A DNA stretch of 53,326 bases from Corynebacterium sp. HMSC04H06 (GCF_001815935.1 NZ_KV823403.1:1-53326); one strand, 5' to 3'; counted from the first letter of the stretch, positions 1-8,961 are shown. The notes: generated from the sequence alone by a model not told the origin. Numbers and translations are program-made.

Positions 1-431
1 GCAGCGCTTTCGGCGGGATGACGTCGGCGGCGCCGGGCGCGGCCGGCAATGGGGCAGCGGGCGCGCGCGGGGCCTTGCGCGGTGGGCTGCCGGGAGCAGC
101 CGGTCTGTCCGGTGTCCCGGGAGGGGCAGTGCCGGGTGCGACAGGTAATGGGCTGGGTACGGGTGTCGGTGGCTCTTATGGGCAGAGCCCGGCGCAGCAG
201 GCCAACAAGGCCGTGGCGGGGGCGTCGCAGAATGGTCGCTCCGGTGGCATCGGCCGCGGGATGGCGCCGATGATGGGCATGCACCGCGGCGGAAATGGCA
301 CCAAGGACTCGTCCCGGGCGGTGCGTGCGGTTGTCACCGAGGCCGAAAAGGACCCGAACCGGAGGGCACTGCTGGGCCAGCGGCCGGCGGTCGTCCCCGG
401 GGTCATTGGTGCCTGGGTTCGCGAGGACTAG
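1..431 (+). CDS. C-terminal part of a Gly/Ala-rich protein, possibly ESX-associated (5' end outside window)
   Basis: The frame is open from the first bases of the window (codons in phase with position 3), so the gene begins upstream; the ATG at 18 is probably internal. The visible part is low-complexity Gly/Ala/Pro sequence, then a Met/Gly-rich stretch (GRGMAPMMGMHRGG), then a compact polar tail (EAEKDPNRRALLGQRPAVVPGVIG) ending in WVRED. This layout, a Gly-rich linker followed by a short tail with PxVIG, resembles the C-termini of actinobacterial type VII secretion-associated proteins. That resemblance is from memory of the family, and no catalytic domain is visible. The stop is followed by a strong hairpin. 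Confidence 0.6.
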   Translation, partial: SAFGGMTSAAPGAAGNGAAGARGALRGGLPGAAGLSGVPGGAVPGATGNGLGTGVGGSYGQSPAQQANKAVAGASQNGRSGGIGRGMAPMMGMHRGGNGTKDSSRAVRAVVTEAEKDPNRRALLGQRPAVVPGVIGAWVRED

Positions 432-463
432 GCCCTATTTGGGGCCCTATTTGGGCACGAAAA

Positions 464-503
464 ACCGCCCCGCCGGAGTGCTTGGATGCTCCGGCGGGGC
501 GGT
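464..503. terminator. Bidirectional intrinsic terminator
   Basis: A perfect 15-bp GC-rich inverted repeat (ACCGCCCCGCCGGAG and its complement) with a 10-nt loop lies between the plus-strand gene ending at 431 and the minus-strand gene ending at 522. An A-run precedes it, giving T-rich RNA on the minus strand, so it can serve both convergent genes. Confidence 0.75.
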
Positions 504-521
504 GGTATCTGTTTCGGGCGA

Positions 522-1013
522 TTAGTTCCCGCCGACTACTTCACCGTCAACGGTGATCTCGGTGAAGGTCAGGCCCTGCGGGGACTCGGCGGGCTTGGAG
601 AGGACGACCTCGACCTCTTCGGTGTTGGCACCGCCGGCGCGTGTGCCGGTGCCGCGAGCGGAGTCACTATCCCACTCGGTCCAATCGATGTCGGTCACGG
701 AGTCGCTGGCATCCTCACAATCCAAGGTGATGGAATTCGGCTCAGCGACGGCGATGGACTCGCAGGTCAGGTGGCGAGGCGCACCGGCCGCGGCCAGGGA
801 AGGCTGAGCCGAGGTCGGCTCAGCGGTGGCGCTGGCGGCAGAGCCCGAGCCGGACTCGGCGGCGGAGCTGGACGGCTCAGCGCGGTCGGTAAAGGTCGAG
901 GCGTTGTCGATCTTTTCCTCGGACGGGTTCTCGTGCGGCGGGTGGCAGGCAGCCAGACCCAGGGCAGAGACTACGGCGAGGCCGGCAGTAGCGAGGCGGG
1001 AAAACTTCTTCAT
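522..1013 (-). CDS. Secreted lipoprotein of unknown function
   Basis: 163 residues. The N-terminus is a typical lipoprotein signal: MKKFSR, a hydrophobic core, then the lipobox LAAC with the lipidated Cys at about residue 23. A Ser/Ala/Glu-rich linker (about 45-75) follows and resembles a cell-wall-spanning tether. The C-terminal ~90 residues are acidic and contain two Cys (in HLTCES and LDCED) that could form a disulfide. No family is recognised. The gene lies 44 bp downstream of greA on the same strand and could be read through from it. Export and lipidation are inferred from the signal only. Confidence 0.72.
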   Translation of the reverse strand: MKKFSRLATAGLAVVSALGLAACHPPHENPSEEKIDNASTFTDRAEPSSSAAESGSGSAASATAEPTSAQPSLAAAGAPRHLTCESIAVAEPNSITLDCEDASDSVTDIDWTEWDSDSARGTGTRAGGANTEEVEVVLSKPAESPQGLTFTEITVDGEVVGGN

Positions 1014-1057
1014 GGGGAGTGCTCTTTTCTGAATCAGGGGAATCGCAGAAATTTGGA

Positions 1058-1582
1058 TTAAGACTGCTGGCGCGGGGTAGCGGCCTTAGCAGAATCATAC
1101 GGCTTGGCCGACACGATGGTGACCGAGTTGGTCTTGCCGCTCGGAGCGGAGTACTCGCGGGTCTCACCCTCGTGGGCTCCCAGGATGGCAGCGCCCAGCG
1201 GGGACTGCTCAGAGTAGGTCTCCAAGTCCTTGTTGTCGGAGGCGGCAGCGCGGGTACCGATGAGGAAGGTTTCCTTATCGTCCTCGTCGCCGTTGTAGTA
1301 CACGTGTACCACGGAACCGATGTGGGCCACGCCCTCCTCAACGCCGGAGCGCTCCGTGGTGGAGTTCGCCAGAACTTCGGAGATCTGCTTGATGCGGGCC
1401 TCTTCCTGGTCCTGCATCTCACGTGCCGCGTCGTAGCCGGCGTTCTCCTTGAGGTCGCCCTCTTCGCGGCGCTCGTTGATCTCGGCAGCAACGACGGGGC
1501 GGTGATCGATAAGCTCCTGGAGCTCTGCCTCCAGCTTGGCCTTGGTTTCCGGCGTGATGTACTGCTTTTGCTGTTCAGCCAT
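1058..1582 (-). CDS. greA: Transcription elongation factor GreA
   Basis: 174 residues, close to the family norm of about 160-170. The N-terminal half is the antiparallel coiled coil. It contains the hallmark tip RREEGDLKENAGYDAA, whose acidic residues enter the RNA polymerase secondary channel and stimulate cleavage of backtracked transcripts. The C-terminal half is the FKBP-like globular domain (SPLGAAILGAHEGE region). The start ATG lies behind a purine-rich stretch (AGGGAAGGT on the minus strand). Neighbours match mycobacteria, where greA (Rv1080c) sits beside the DUF4307 gene and mca. Cytoplasmic housekeeping factor. Confidence 0.96.
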   Translation of the reverse strand: MAEQQKQYITPETKAKLEAELQELIDHRPVVAAEINERREEGDLKENAGYDAAREMQDQEEARIKQISEVLANSTTERSGVEEGVAHIGSVVHVYYNGDEDDKETFLIGTRAAASDNKDLETYSEQSPLGAAILGAHEGETREYSAPSGKTNSVTIVSAKPYDSAKAATPRQQS

Positions 1583-1839
1583 GGTGCACCTTCCCTAAAT
1601 TCATCTCAGATTGTTCACCGCGCCATTGCCTGGCCGGTGGAATAATGGTGGGGCCGGCCGGTGACAAAGAATAAGGCGCGGTCGACCCACGTAGCGCCCC
1701 GAATCTTAGCACAGCGGCTACTTCGCTCTAGGTCGCGTCCCCCAAGACTGGGGCCAAGGTCGGCCCCGGGCAGAACGGAGCTGGGTACATACCGGAACCG
1801 TGCTAGGGCCGTGCCGGGATAGCGCCGCGGCAGCCGGAG

Positions 1840-2343
1840 TTATTCGGCGTATTCGGGGTGGTCGACGTCGAGGTAGGCCGGGATCTGGCTCGAGCAGCCG
1901 TAGACGCCGCCGGCGACGGCGCGGTCGTTGGTGGGGATATCAACCGCGATGCGCATGCTTTCCTCGTCGTTGGCGGGGATGGGGAACTCGCGCCGGCCGA
2001 CTTCCGCCTTGGAGTAGTCGTAGGCCTGGACGATGCAGTAGGCGGCCTCATCCGGCGAATTGCGGGTCACATCGGCCCACACGCGCAGGGTGTGATCGTC
2101 CCGAATCTCGTGGGTGACGTAGGAGATTTCCGCGTTGACCTTTTCCTGCTGCACGAAGTACTGCACACCGTAGAAGATCATGGCAAGCACGATCGCTGCG
2201 ATGACCAAGGCGATGGCCTTGCCCGTGAAATCCTTCGGGGCGGTTCGGGTGCGGGTGCCGCCGTAGCGGGCCGACAGATCCGTGCTCGTGGGCCGTGCTG
2301 CCGATGCCCCACGCGGGGCGCGCTGGTCTCCTCCGGAACTCAT
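1840..2343 (-). CDS. DUF4307 membrane protein
   Basis: 167 residues from the chosen start. A Ser/Arg-rich cytoplasmic N-terminus (about 1-50) is followed by one transmembrane helix (GKAIALVIAAIVLAMIFYGV region) and an extracytoplasmic domain of about 90 residues with two Cys (AYCIV and YGCSS). This matches DUF4307, which sits between greA and mca in actinobacteria (Rv1081c). An in-frame start 16 codons further upstream exists. The ATG at 2343 is preferred because a -10-like TAGACT lies exactly 7 nt before it, as expected for a leaderless mRNA. The gene is divergent from mca. Function unknown. Confidence 0.85.
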   Translation of the reverse strand: MSSGGDQRAPRGASAARPTSTDLSARYGGTRTRTAPKDFTGKAIALVIAAIVLAMIFYGVQYFVQQEKVNAEISYVTHEIRDDHTLRVWADVTRNSPDEAAYCIVQAYDYSKAEVGRREFPIPANDEESMRIAVDIPTNDRAVAGGVYGCSSQIPAYLDVDHPEYAE

Positions 2344-2508
2344 GAGGCACAGTCTAGTCAGAGTGGTCGGCGTTCGGGAATTCGCTGCCATCGCTTAGGA
2401 TAGATCCGCATAGGCTCAGCCAGGCCGCAGCACCCGCCCCGCGCGGGCTGGTAGCGCGGCCCGGCTCGGAGCCCGACGATAAATCTACGATTGAGGATGT
2501 TTTAGCAC

Positions 2509-3399
2509 GTGACTGGATTGCGTCTGTTAGCTATTCACGCCCACCCGGATGACGAGTCATCGAAGGGTGCGGCCACCACCGCCAAGTACGCCGCCGAGGG
2601 CGACGAGGTGCTGGTGCTTACCTGTACGGGTGGCGAGCGCGGCGACATCATCAACCCGGCTATGGACAGGCCGGGTATCAAGGAGCGGATGAAGCAAGTC
2701 CGCCGCGAGGAAATGGCCGCCGCCGCCCAGGCGCTGGGGGTCAAGCACCACTGGCTTGGGCACGTGGACTCCGGGCTGCCTGGGGATCCGTGGACCGAGG
2801 ACATCCAGGCCCTGCTTCCGGAGGGCTGCTTCGCCGCGCTGGATGATGCCGTCGTGGCAGCGGAATTCGTCCGCGTCATCCGCTCCTTCCGCCCGCACGT
2901 TATCGTCACCTACGACGAGAACGGCGGCTACCCGCACCCGGACCACCTGATGGTGCACCGGGCATCGATGATCGCGTGGGAAAAGGCCGGGGATCCGGAC
3001 TACCGCCCGGAGCTCGGGGAGGCCTGGGAGCCGTTGAAACTGTACTACTCCCATGGGTTTATCTACCAGCGCATGAAGATCTTTCACGAGATGCTACTGA
3101 AGGAAGGCAAGATCAGCCCTTACGCGCCTATGATGGCGCGCTGGGATGAGGGCTTCGGCGATATTATGGCCAGGGTTACCACGCAGGTAGAATGTAGTGA
3201 GTACTTTGCCAACCGCGAGGCTGCCCTGCGGGCGCACGCGACGCAGATTGACCCAGCCGGCGCGTTCCTTGCCACCCCGGTTGCGGTGCAGCAGAAATAC
3301 TGGCCGACCGAGGAATTCGAGCTGGCGCGCACGCGGGTGTCCACGTCGCTGCCGGAAAACGACTTGTTCGCCGGGGTTTCCGCGGACGGTAATATTTAA
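2509..3399 (+). CDS. mca: Mycothiol S-conjugate amidase
   Basis: 296 residues, the size expected for Mca. It hydrolyses mycothiol S-conjugates to mercapturic acids, which are exported, and GlcN-Ins, which is recycled. This detoxifies electrophiles in actinobacteria that use mycothiol in place of glutathione. It is a PIG-L/LmbE-fold zinc enzyme: the N-terminal HAHPDDE motif (His12, Asp15) and HPDH (143-146) supply the metal ligands, and Asp14 is the likely catalytic base. Translation starts at GTG with GAGGATG upstream. It is followed closely by a small membrane protein gene, as in mycobacteria (Rv1082-Rv1083). Its homologue MshB is distinguished mainly by context, which favours Mca. Confidence 0.94.
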   Translation: MTGLRLLAIHAHPDDESSKGAATTAKYAAEGDEVLVLTCTGGERGDIINPAMDRPGIKERMKQVRREEMAAAAQALGVKHHWLGHVDSGLPGDPWTEDIQALLPEGCFAALDDAVVAAEFVRVIRSFRPHVIVTYDENGGYPHPDHLMVHRASMIAWEKAGDPDYRPELGEAWEPLKLYYSHGFIYQRMKIFHEMLLKEGKISPYAPMMARWDEGFGDIMARVTTQVECSEYFANREAALRAHATQIDPAGAFLATPVAVQQKYWPTEEFELARTRVSTSLPENDLFAGVSADGNI

Positions 3400-3436
3400 T
3401 CTATCGGGCATTTCTAACCAGGAGGACGAAGCCTAG

Positions 3437-3745
3437 ATGAGTATCAGCGACCACGTGATTTACGCCGCCAGCGACCCTAGCCTTATGCTGCTGGCCCAGG
3501 GCGGCTCCGACGGCCCAGTGGGCCCGGAGTTCGGCAAGGCCTCGCCCATCGGCCTGCTGATCCTCGCCATCATGGGCGTCTTCGTGATCATGGCCGGGTG
3601 GTTTTTCCACCGCCGCTACTCGCGCTTCCGCCGCCGAACTCTCTTCGCCGAGGCGCACGGCATCGATCCCTTCGACAAGGAAACGCTGGACGCCGCCATG
3701 GAAGAGGCCGGGGTGCTGGACCACCGCAAGTCCTCGAAATTCTAG
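3437..3745 (+). CDS. Small single-pass membrane protein (Rv1083-like)
   Basis: 102 residues with one clear transmembrane helix (about 38-57, IGLLILAIMGVFVIMAGWFF). The Arg-rich stretch that follows (HRRYSRFRRR) predicts a cytoplasmic C-terminus. The N-terminus is short and polar. AGGAGG lies about 12 nt before the ATG. The position directly behind mca is conserved in mycobacteria and corynebacteria, so a link to mycothiol or envelope metabolism is possible but unproven. No enzymatic motif is visible. Confidence 0.8.
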   Translation: MSISDHVIYAASDPSLMLLAQGGSDGPVGPEFGKASPIGLLILAIMGVFVIMAGWFFHRRYSRFRRRTLFAEAHGIDPFDKETLDAAMEEAGVLDHRKSSKF

Positions 3746-3797
3746 ACATTCAACTGCATTTGGCTCGAGAGAGTGATTAGCCAGCTACACTAAGGGC

Positions 3798-4568
3798 GTG
3801 AATTTCGTGCCAGCTTTGCTCTACCCGCTCTACGAAGCCCGGCTCCTGCGGGGGCTCAAGGGAAAACCCCAGCCTAAGCACGTCGCGATCATGGCGGACG
3901 GCAACCGCCGGTGGGCCCGGGAAGCTGGTTTTACTGATATCAGCCACGGGCACCGGCAGGGGGCCAAAAAGATTGGCGAGATGATTTCTTGGTGCGCCGA
4001 CACTGAGGTGGAAGTTGTCACTATCTATCTGCTGTCGACGGAAAACCTTAAGCGCCAGGAGGCCGAGGTCAAGCTTCTCTTCGACATCATCTCGGACGTA
4101 GTAGAGACCTTGTCGACGGGGGATCTGGGCTGCCAGGTCCGCCTAGTCGGCCACCTAGATCTGCTGCCGGACCCCGTCGTCGAGCGCATGCGGCAGGCGG
4201 CGGAGAAAACACAGAAGAACTCGGGGGTCATCGTCAACGTGGCCGTTGGCTACGGCGGGCGCCAGGAGATTGTGGACGCCGTCCAAGACCTAGTGCGCGC
4301 GGAGGCTGCGCAGGGCACCACGGCGGAGGAGATGGCCGAGCGGGTTACCGCCGAGTCCATCTCGCACCACCTCTACACCAAGGGCCTTCCGGACCCGGAC
4401 CTGGTCATCCGCACCTCCGGGGAGCAGCGCCTGTCCGGCTTCCTGCTATGGCAGGCGGCCTATTCCGAGATCTGGTTCACGGACACGTACTGGCCGGCCT
4501 TCCGCAAGCTCGACTTCCTCCGAGCGCTGCGCGACTACTCGCAGCGCTCCCGCCGCTTCGGCAAGTAG
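3798..4568 (+). CDS. uppS: Isoprenyl transferase, Z-farnesyl/decaprenyl diphosphate synthase family
   Basis: 256 residues. This is the cis-prenyltransferase (UPP synthase) family, which condenses isopentenyl diphosphate onto an allylic diphosphate to make the lipid carrier used in peptidoglycan and arabinogalactan synthesis. Signature motifs are IMADGNRRWA (about 31-40, with the Mg-binding Asp), HGHRQGA, YLLSTEN and the C-terminal DLVIRTSGEQRLSGFLLWQ. Synteny with Rv1086 suggests the short-chain Z-FPP synthase rather than the long-chain Rv2361c type. Chain length cannot be read from sequence here. Start is a GTG with TACACT 6 nt upstream, so it is probably leaderless. Convergent with coaA. 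Confidence 0.9.
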   Translation: MNFVPALLYPLYEARLLRGLKGKPQPKHVAIMADGNRRWAREAGFTDISHGHRQGAKKIGEMISWCADTEVEVVTIYLLSTENLKRQEAEVKLLFDIISDVVETLSTGDLGCQVRLVGHLDLLPDPVVERMRQAAEKTQKNSGVIVNVAVGYGGRQEIVDAVQDLVRAEAAQGTTAEEMAERVTAESISHHLYTKGLPDPDLVIRTSGEQRLSGFLLWQAAYSEIWFTDTYWPAFRKLDFLRALRDYSQRSRRFGK

Positions 4569-4598
4569 CCCGGCAGAGATTTTTAGCGCGCGGCGTTT

Positions 4599-5534
4599 TT
4601 ATAGCTTGCGCATGCGCACCTGCTCTACCAGGTGGTTCGGCCCCTTGGTGAGCACAAGGGAGGCCCGCACGCGGGTGGGCAGGATGTTTTCTACCAGGTT
4701 GGGCAGGTTAATCGACTGCCAAATCTCGCGGGCTTGGGCCGCGGCCTCGGGGTCTTCGAGCCCAGCGTAGTGGGCGAAGTGCGCGCCCGGCTTGCGGAAG
4801 GCGGTGTGGCGCAGCCGCAGGAAGCGATCGATGTACCACTGCTCGATGACGCTGGTGCGGGCGTCGACGTAGACCGAGAAATCAATCAGGTCGGAGACCA
4901 TCAGCGTCGGGCCGGTCTGCAGCACGTTGAGGCCCTCCAGGATAAGAATGTCGGGCTGCTCGACGACCTGGTGCTCGTCCGGCAGGATGTCGTAGACCAC
5001 GTGGGAATAAACCGGTGCCTTGACCTGCGCGGCGCCAGACTTGACCTCGGTGACAAAGCGCAGCAGTGCGCGCCGGTTGTAAGACTCGGGAAAGCCCTTG
5101 CGCTGCATCAGGCCGCGCTCTTTGAGCACCTTGGTGGGGTAGAGGAATCCGTCGGTGGTAACCAGGCTGACTTTCGGGTGGTGCGCCCAGCGCTGCAGCA
5201 GCACCTGGAGCAGGCGCGCGGTGGTGGACTTGCCGACGGCCACGGAGCCGGCCACCCCGATCACGAACGGCACGTTGGCCGGGGGATTGCCCAGGAATTG
5301 TTCGGTGGCGGCGGTGAGCTTCTGCCGGGCCTCGACCTGCATATGGATGAGACGCGACAGCGGCAAGTAGACCTCTGCGACCTCGTTAAGATCGATGTTT
5401 TCTCCCAGGCCGGAGAGCTTGGCTACCTCTTCTTCGGTCAGCACCTGGGGCATGGATTTGCGCAGCTCGCGCCAGGAATCACGGTCGAAGTTCAGGTAGG
5501 GGCTGGGGTCATGCGTGCGCGCCATGACACCCAT
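4599..5534 (-). CDS. coaA: Type I pantothenate kinase
   Basis: 311 residues from the chosen start. Phosphorylates pantothenate using ATP, the committed step of coenzyme A synthesis. The P-loop is [12 protein letters not shown], followed by TTDGFLYP and the ILEGLNVLQ region typical of the bacterial CoaA fold. A longer in-frame extension upstream lacks family-like sequence. The ATG at 5534 has GGGAG about 10 nt upstream. The ATG at 5525, giving [11 protein letters not shown], is an equally good protein start. Divergent from glyA, matching the mycobacterial order coaA-glyA1. Confidence 0.95.
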   Translation of the reverse strand: MGVMARTHDPSPYLNFDRDSWRELRKSMPQVLTEEEVAKLSGLGENIDLNEVAEVYLPLSRLIHMQVEARQKLTAATEQFLGNPPANVPFVIGVAGSVAVGKSTTARLLQVLLQRWAHHPKVSLVTTDGFLYPTKVLKERGLMQRKGFPESYNRRALLRFVTEVKSGAAQVKAPVYSHVVYDILPDEHQVVEQPDILILEGLNVLQTGPTLMVSDLIDFSVYVDARTSVIEQWYIDRFLRLRHTAFRKPGAHFAHYAGLEDPEAAAQAREIWQSINLPNLVENILPTRVRASLVLTKGPNHLVEQVRMRKL

Positions 5535-5718
5535 TGTTCCAAAGCTCCCTCCAACCGGGTGTAAACGGGTAGCGGGAAAGGCCGAACTAAACGAGAAAGT
5601 ACGCACTTTCGTTAAGATAAGTAGCGCGCCTAATACAACCCCGGGGCGTTTGGTTCTCGAACGGGCTGGGGAGTGGCGGGTGAGTTTAGCCCCACAAGGA
5701 AGGTACGGAAGAATTTCT

Positions 5719-7020
5719 ATGACTGCTTCGAATAACGCGGACGTTCGCTACCAGGAGCTGCGTGACCTGGATCCGGACACGCATGCGGCGATTACTGGTG
5801 AGCTCGCCCGGCAGCGAGACACCCTCGAGATGATTGCCTCTGAGAACTTCGTCCCGCGCGCGGTCCTGCAGGCCCAGGGCTCGGTGCTGACCAACAAGTA
5901 CGCGGAGGGCTACCCGGGCCGCCGCTACTACGGCGGCTGCGAGCACGTCGACGTGGTCGAGGACCTGGCCCGCGACCGCGCCAAGGAAATCTTCGGCGCG
6001 GAGTTCGCCAACGTGCAGCCCCACTCCGGTGCCCAGGCCAACGCTGCGGTTCTGGCCGCGCTGGCGGAGCCGGGCGACAAGATCCTCGGTCTGTCCCTGG
6101 CCCACGGCGGCCACCTAACCCACGGCATGAAGCTGAACTTCTCCGGCAAGCTCTATGACGTTGCCGCCTACGAGGTGGACCCGGAGACCATGCGCATCGA
6201 CATGGACAAGCTGCGCGAGCAGGCCTTGGAGGTCAAGCCGAAGGTCATCATCGCCGGCTGGTCCGCCTACCCGCGCACCCAAGATTTCCAGCGTTTCCGC
6301 GAAATCGCCGATGAGGTCGGCGCCTACCTGTGGGTGGACATGGCGCACTTCGCTGGCCTGGTCGCCGCCGGCCTGCACCCGTCGCCGGTGCCGTACGCGG
6401 ACGTGGTCACCACCACCGTCCACAAGACCCTGGGCGGGCCGCGCTCCGGCATGATCCTGGCCAAGCAGGAGTTCGCCAAGAAGCTGAACTCGAACGTCTT
6501 CCCGGGCCAGCAGGGTGGCCCCCTGATGCACGTCATCGCGGCCAAGGCCATCGCCATGAAGATCGCCGGCACGCCGGAGTTCAAGGAGCGCCAGGAGCGC
6601 ACCCTGGAGGGCGCGAAGATCATCGCTGAGCGCCTGATGCAGGACGACGCCAAGGCCGCGGGCATCGACGTGCTTACCGGCGGCACCGACGTGCACCTGG
6701 TGCTGGTCGATCTGCGCAACTCGGAGGTTGATGGTCAGCAGGCCGAGGACCTGCTGCATGAGGTCGGCATTACCGTCAACCGCAACGCCGTGCCGAACGA
6801 CCCGCGCCCGCCGATGGTGACCTCGGGCCTGCGCATCGGCATGCCGGCGCTGGCCACCCGCGGCCTGGACGCCGCGGCCTTCACCGAGGTCGCCGATATC
6901 ATCGCCACCACCCTGGTGGACGGCGATAAGGCTGACAAGCAGGCGCTGCGCGCCCGCGTGGAGGAGATTACCAAGCAGTTCCCGCTGTACGAGGGACTCG
7001 AGGACTGGAAGCTGCTCTAA
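5719..7020 (+). CDS. glyA: Serine hydroxymethyltransferase
   Basis: 433 residues. This PLP enzyme converts serine and tetrahydrofolate into glycine and 5,10-methylene-THF, the main source of one-carbon units. The PLP lysine is in [14 protein letters not shown]. The N-terminal [10 protein letters not shown] and the [15 protein letters not shown] loop are diagnostic. The reading frame is open well upstream of 5719, but the ATG there has GGAAG about 7 nt before it and gives the normal family length. A terminator hairpin follows the stop. The ~180-bp divergent region shared with coaA presumably holds both promoters. Confidence 0.97.
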   Translation: MTASNNADVRYQELRDLDPDTHAAITGELARQRDTLEMIASENFVPRAVLQAQGSVLTNKYAEGYPGRRYYGGCEHVDVVEDLARDRAKEIFGAEFANVQPHSGAQANAAVLAALAEPGDKILGLSLAHGGHLTHGMKLNFSGKLYDVAAYEVDPETMRIDMDKLREQALEVKPKVIIAGWSAYPRTQDFQRFREIADEVGAYLWVDMAHFAGLVAAGLHPSPVPYADVVTTTVHKTLGGPRSGMILAKQEFAKKLNSNVFPGQQGGPLMHVIAAKAIAMKIAGTPEFKERQERTLEGAKIIAERLMQDDAKAAGIDVLTGGTDVHLVLVDLRNSEVDGQQAEDLLHEVGITVNRNAVPNDPRPPMVTSGLRIGMPALATRGLDAAAFTEVADIIATTLVDGDKADKQALRARVEEITKQFPLYEGLEDWKLL

Positions 7021-7035
7021 GGATTTAAGCCCTTT

Positions 7036-7060
7036 AGCTAGGCCCAATAAGGGCCTAGCT
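7036..7060. terminator. Hairpin terminator between glyA and the DUF5997 gene
   Basis: A perfect 10-bp inverted repeat (AGCTAGGCCC / GGGCCTAGCT) with an AATAA loop sits between two convergent genes. The U-tract is poor (TTTCT) but symmetric placement suggests shared use. Confidence 0.65.
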
Positions 7061-7067
7061 GCAGTTT

Positions 7068-7460
7068 CTATTCGGACGCCTCGTCGGCGCCCAAGTGTTC
7101 GTCGCGTTCCTGGGCGTGCTGGGTGCGCGCGGCGCGCAACCACTCGGGCTGGTTTTCCAGCAGCTCCTTGATCTGAGCGGTGGTCAGCGGGGCGTCCATG
7201 TCGTTCTTTTTCAGCGAGGTCACCGAAATGCCTAGCTTCTGGGCGACGACGGGGCGCGGGTGCGGGCCTTCGCGGCGCAGGGTGGCCAGCCACTCCGGGG
7301 GATTGTGCTGGAGCTCGCGGAGCTCGGCGTGGGTTATCGCGCCAGTTTGGAAGGACTCCGGGGTAGCCGGCAGGTAGATACCAAGCTTTTTGGCCGCGGT
7401 CTGCGGGCGCATGGCGGTGCCGGAAGGCTGCTGCGGGGAATCTTTTTGGTAATCAGTCAC
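7068..7460 (-). CDS. DUF5997 family protein
   Basis: 130 residues, soluble, no signal or membrane segment. It carries two similar segments, each ending in an NPPEWLATLR or NQPEWLRAAR motif and each preceded by a short helix-turn-helix-like stretch (KLGIYLPATPE and KLGISVTSLKK). This indicates an internal duplication. The pattern matches the actinobacterial DUF5997 family, of unknown function. Translation starts at GTG. The gene is divergent from the LysR-like ligand-binding protein gene 36 bp away, a pairing that may be functional. Confidence 0.78.
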   Translation of the reverse strand: MTDYQKDSPQQPSGTAMRPQTAAKKLGIYLPATPESFQTGAITHAELRELQHNPPEWLATLRREGPHPRPVVAQKLGISVTSLKKNDMDAPLTTAQIKELLENQPEWLRAARTQHAQERDEHLGADEASE

Positions 7461-7496
7461 AAAGATAACGGTAGCACTTTCGCTAGGATAAGGGCC

Positions 7497-8180
7497 ATGT
7501 TGCGCCTAGCATTTGCCACCGGCACGGAGCCGGGAAAGTGGTTTCGTCGGTTCCGGGAAAACACCGCCCACGGGGGCCTAGAGACACTGGATGCTGACGA
7601 CGCGCTCGCTACTTTATTGTCCGGGGGAGCTGACCTCGCCCTAGCGCGGGTGCCGGCGGCCGGGGACGAGCGCATCGACAGCTCCTTCCACGTGGTGCGC
7701 CTGTACGCCGAAGCCCCCGGCGTGGCTGTCCCGAAAGACTCGGTCTACGCCGAGGTCGGCGAGGACGTCCGCGCGGAGGACGTTGCGGACGAATACCTTA
7801 ACTATCGCATCCCCGACTCCGGGCTCGTGGACGTCGAGGCCGTGCGTACCGGGCTGCAGGTGGTCGGCGCCAACGTGGGGATCGTTATCGCTCCGCGCCC
7901 GCTGCTGAAGGTGCTGTCGAAAAAGCAGGTAGTGCCGCTGGGGCTGGTGGACGCCGAGGTGCCGCGCACAGAGATCTGCCTGGTATGGAAGAAGGGCCGC
8001 GACGCCGACGACATCCAGGACTTCGTGGGCGTGGCGAAGGGACGGACGAAGAACTCCTCCCGCCAGGAAAAGCCGAAACGCAGTGCCCGGGAGAAGGCCA
8101 AGGCCAAGCAGGCCCGGCGGCTCGGGCGTTCGTTACCAAAAAATAAGAAATCCTCTGACCGGAATAAACGGCGCAAATAG
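7497..8180 (+). CDS. LysR-type substrate-binding domain protein without HTH
   Basis: 227 residues. Residues 1-175 resemble the type-2 periplasmic-binding-protein fold of LysR regulators (opening MLRLAFATGTEPGKWFRRF, then a GGADLALAR segment and a return through VGANVGIVIAPRPLL), but the N-terminal winged helix is absent. There is no signal peptide, so the protein is probably cytoplasmic. From about residue 178 the sequence is a strongly basic, Lys/Arg-rich disordered tail, which suggests nucleic-acid or ribosome contact. The ATG is preceded by TAGGAT 7 nt upstream, so it is likely leaderless. Ligand and partner unknown. Confidence 0.75.
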   Translation: MLRLAFATGTEPGKWFRRFRENTAHGGLETLDADDALATLLSGGADLALARVPAAGDERIDSSFHVVRLYAEAPGVAVPKDSVYAEVGEDVRAEDVADEYLNYRIPDSGLVDVEAVRTGLQVVGANVGIVIAPRPLLKVLSKKQVVPLGLVDAEVPRTEICLVWKKGRDADDIQDFVGVAKGRTKNSSRQEKPKRSAREKAKAKQARRLGRSLPKNKKSSDRNKRRK

Positions 8181-8300
8181 TATGACTGAATCCCATAATT
8201 TCTGGCTAAAGTTTGGGATAATTGTTGAAAAACTCTGAATGGGTTCTTACGGTGGAAGTTGCTGTTCAAGCGCATTTATCTACGAAAGTGAGGATTGACC

Positions 8301-8924
8301 ATGAACAAGATTTCTCGTCGGGTGGTTGCCGGCCTAGCAGCCGCCACCCTGTCCTTCGGCGTAGTTGCCTGCTCCGACGCTGAGAACGCCGCTAACGACG
8401 CCAAGGACACCGCCGGCTCCGCCGCCAACGACGCCACCGAGGCCGCCGGTTCCGCCGCCAACGAGGCCACCGGCTCCAACGATGACGACGGCGACGACAA
8501 GGGCGACAACGCCGATGACAAGGGGTCCAACGGCGACAAGAAAGCCGTGACTACCGGCGCCGGCGAGAAGGAAGTTCCGGCAGATTTCGCCTCCGCCATC
8601 GAGGACAAGACCTCCGAGTGGGGCGAGCCGAAGGACATCACCGAGGGTGAGAACGGCTCCGTTGCCACCTTCGACGATGACAAGCTGCTGGCGTACTCCG
8701 CGGAGACCGGCGCCCAGCCGGTCATCGGCAAGATCGCTGAGACCTGGACCGCCGAGGGTGGCGTCGACAGCAAGGTCGGCCTGCCGACCGCTCCGGAGCA
8801 GCGCGACGACGATGACGACGACGGCTTCGAGGGCTGGAAGCAAAGCTTCACCCACGGCAGCATCGAGTGGGACTACGACGATGACCACGGCCAGTACGAG
8901 GCTGACGTCGACGTCGACGACTAA
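8301..8924 (+). CDS. LGFP-repeat lipoprotein
   Basis: 207 residues. Lipoprotein signal with lipobox VVAC (Cys at about 24). It is followed by an Ala-rich segment built from near-identical 11-residue units of the type AGSAANDATEA (about 26-58) and an Asp/Lys-rich linker. The C-terminal domain contains LGFP-type repeats (IGKIAETWTAEGG, KVGLPTAPEQ, FTHGSIEWDY). LGFP modules occur in cell-wall and mycolate-layer proteins of Corynebacteriales, so anchoring of the outer envelope is a plausible role. An in-frame TTG two codons upstream is unlikely to be the start. Confidence 0.82.
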   Translation: MNKISRRVVAGLAAATLSFGVVACSDAENAANDAKDTAGSAANDATEAAGSAANEATGSNDDDGDDKGDNADDKGSNGDKKAVTTGAGEKEVPADFASAIEDKTSEWGEPKDITEGENGSVATFDDDKLLAYSAETGAQPVIGKIAETWTAEGGVDSKVGLPTAPEQRDDDDDDGFEGWKQSFTHGSIEWDYDDDHGQYEADVDVDD

Positions 8925-8961
8925 TACCTAGCCGCGCCTTTAGCTGGCGCGCTGATGCACC

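Noticed and set aside
6115..7293. 392-codon minus-strand frame opposite glyA
   Set aside because: Antisense shadow of the conserved glyA gene that also crosses its terminator.
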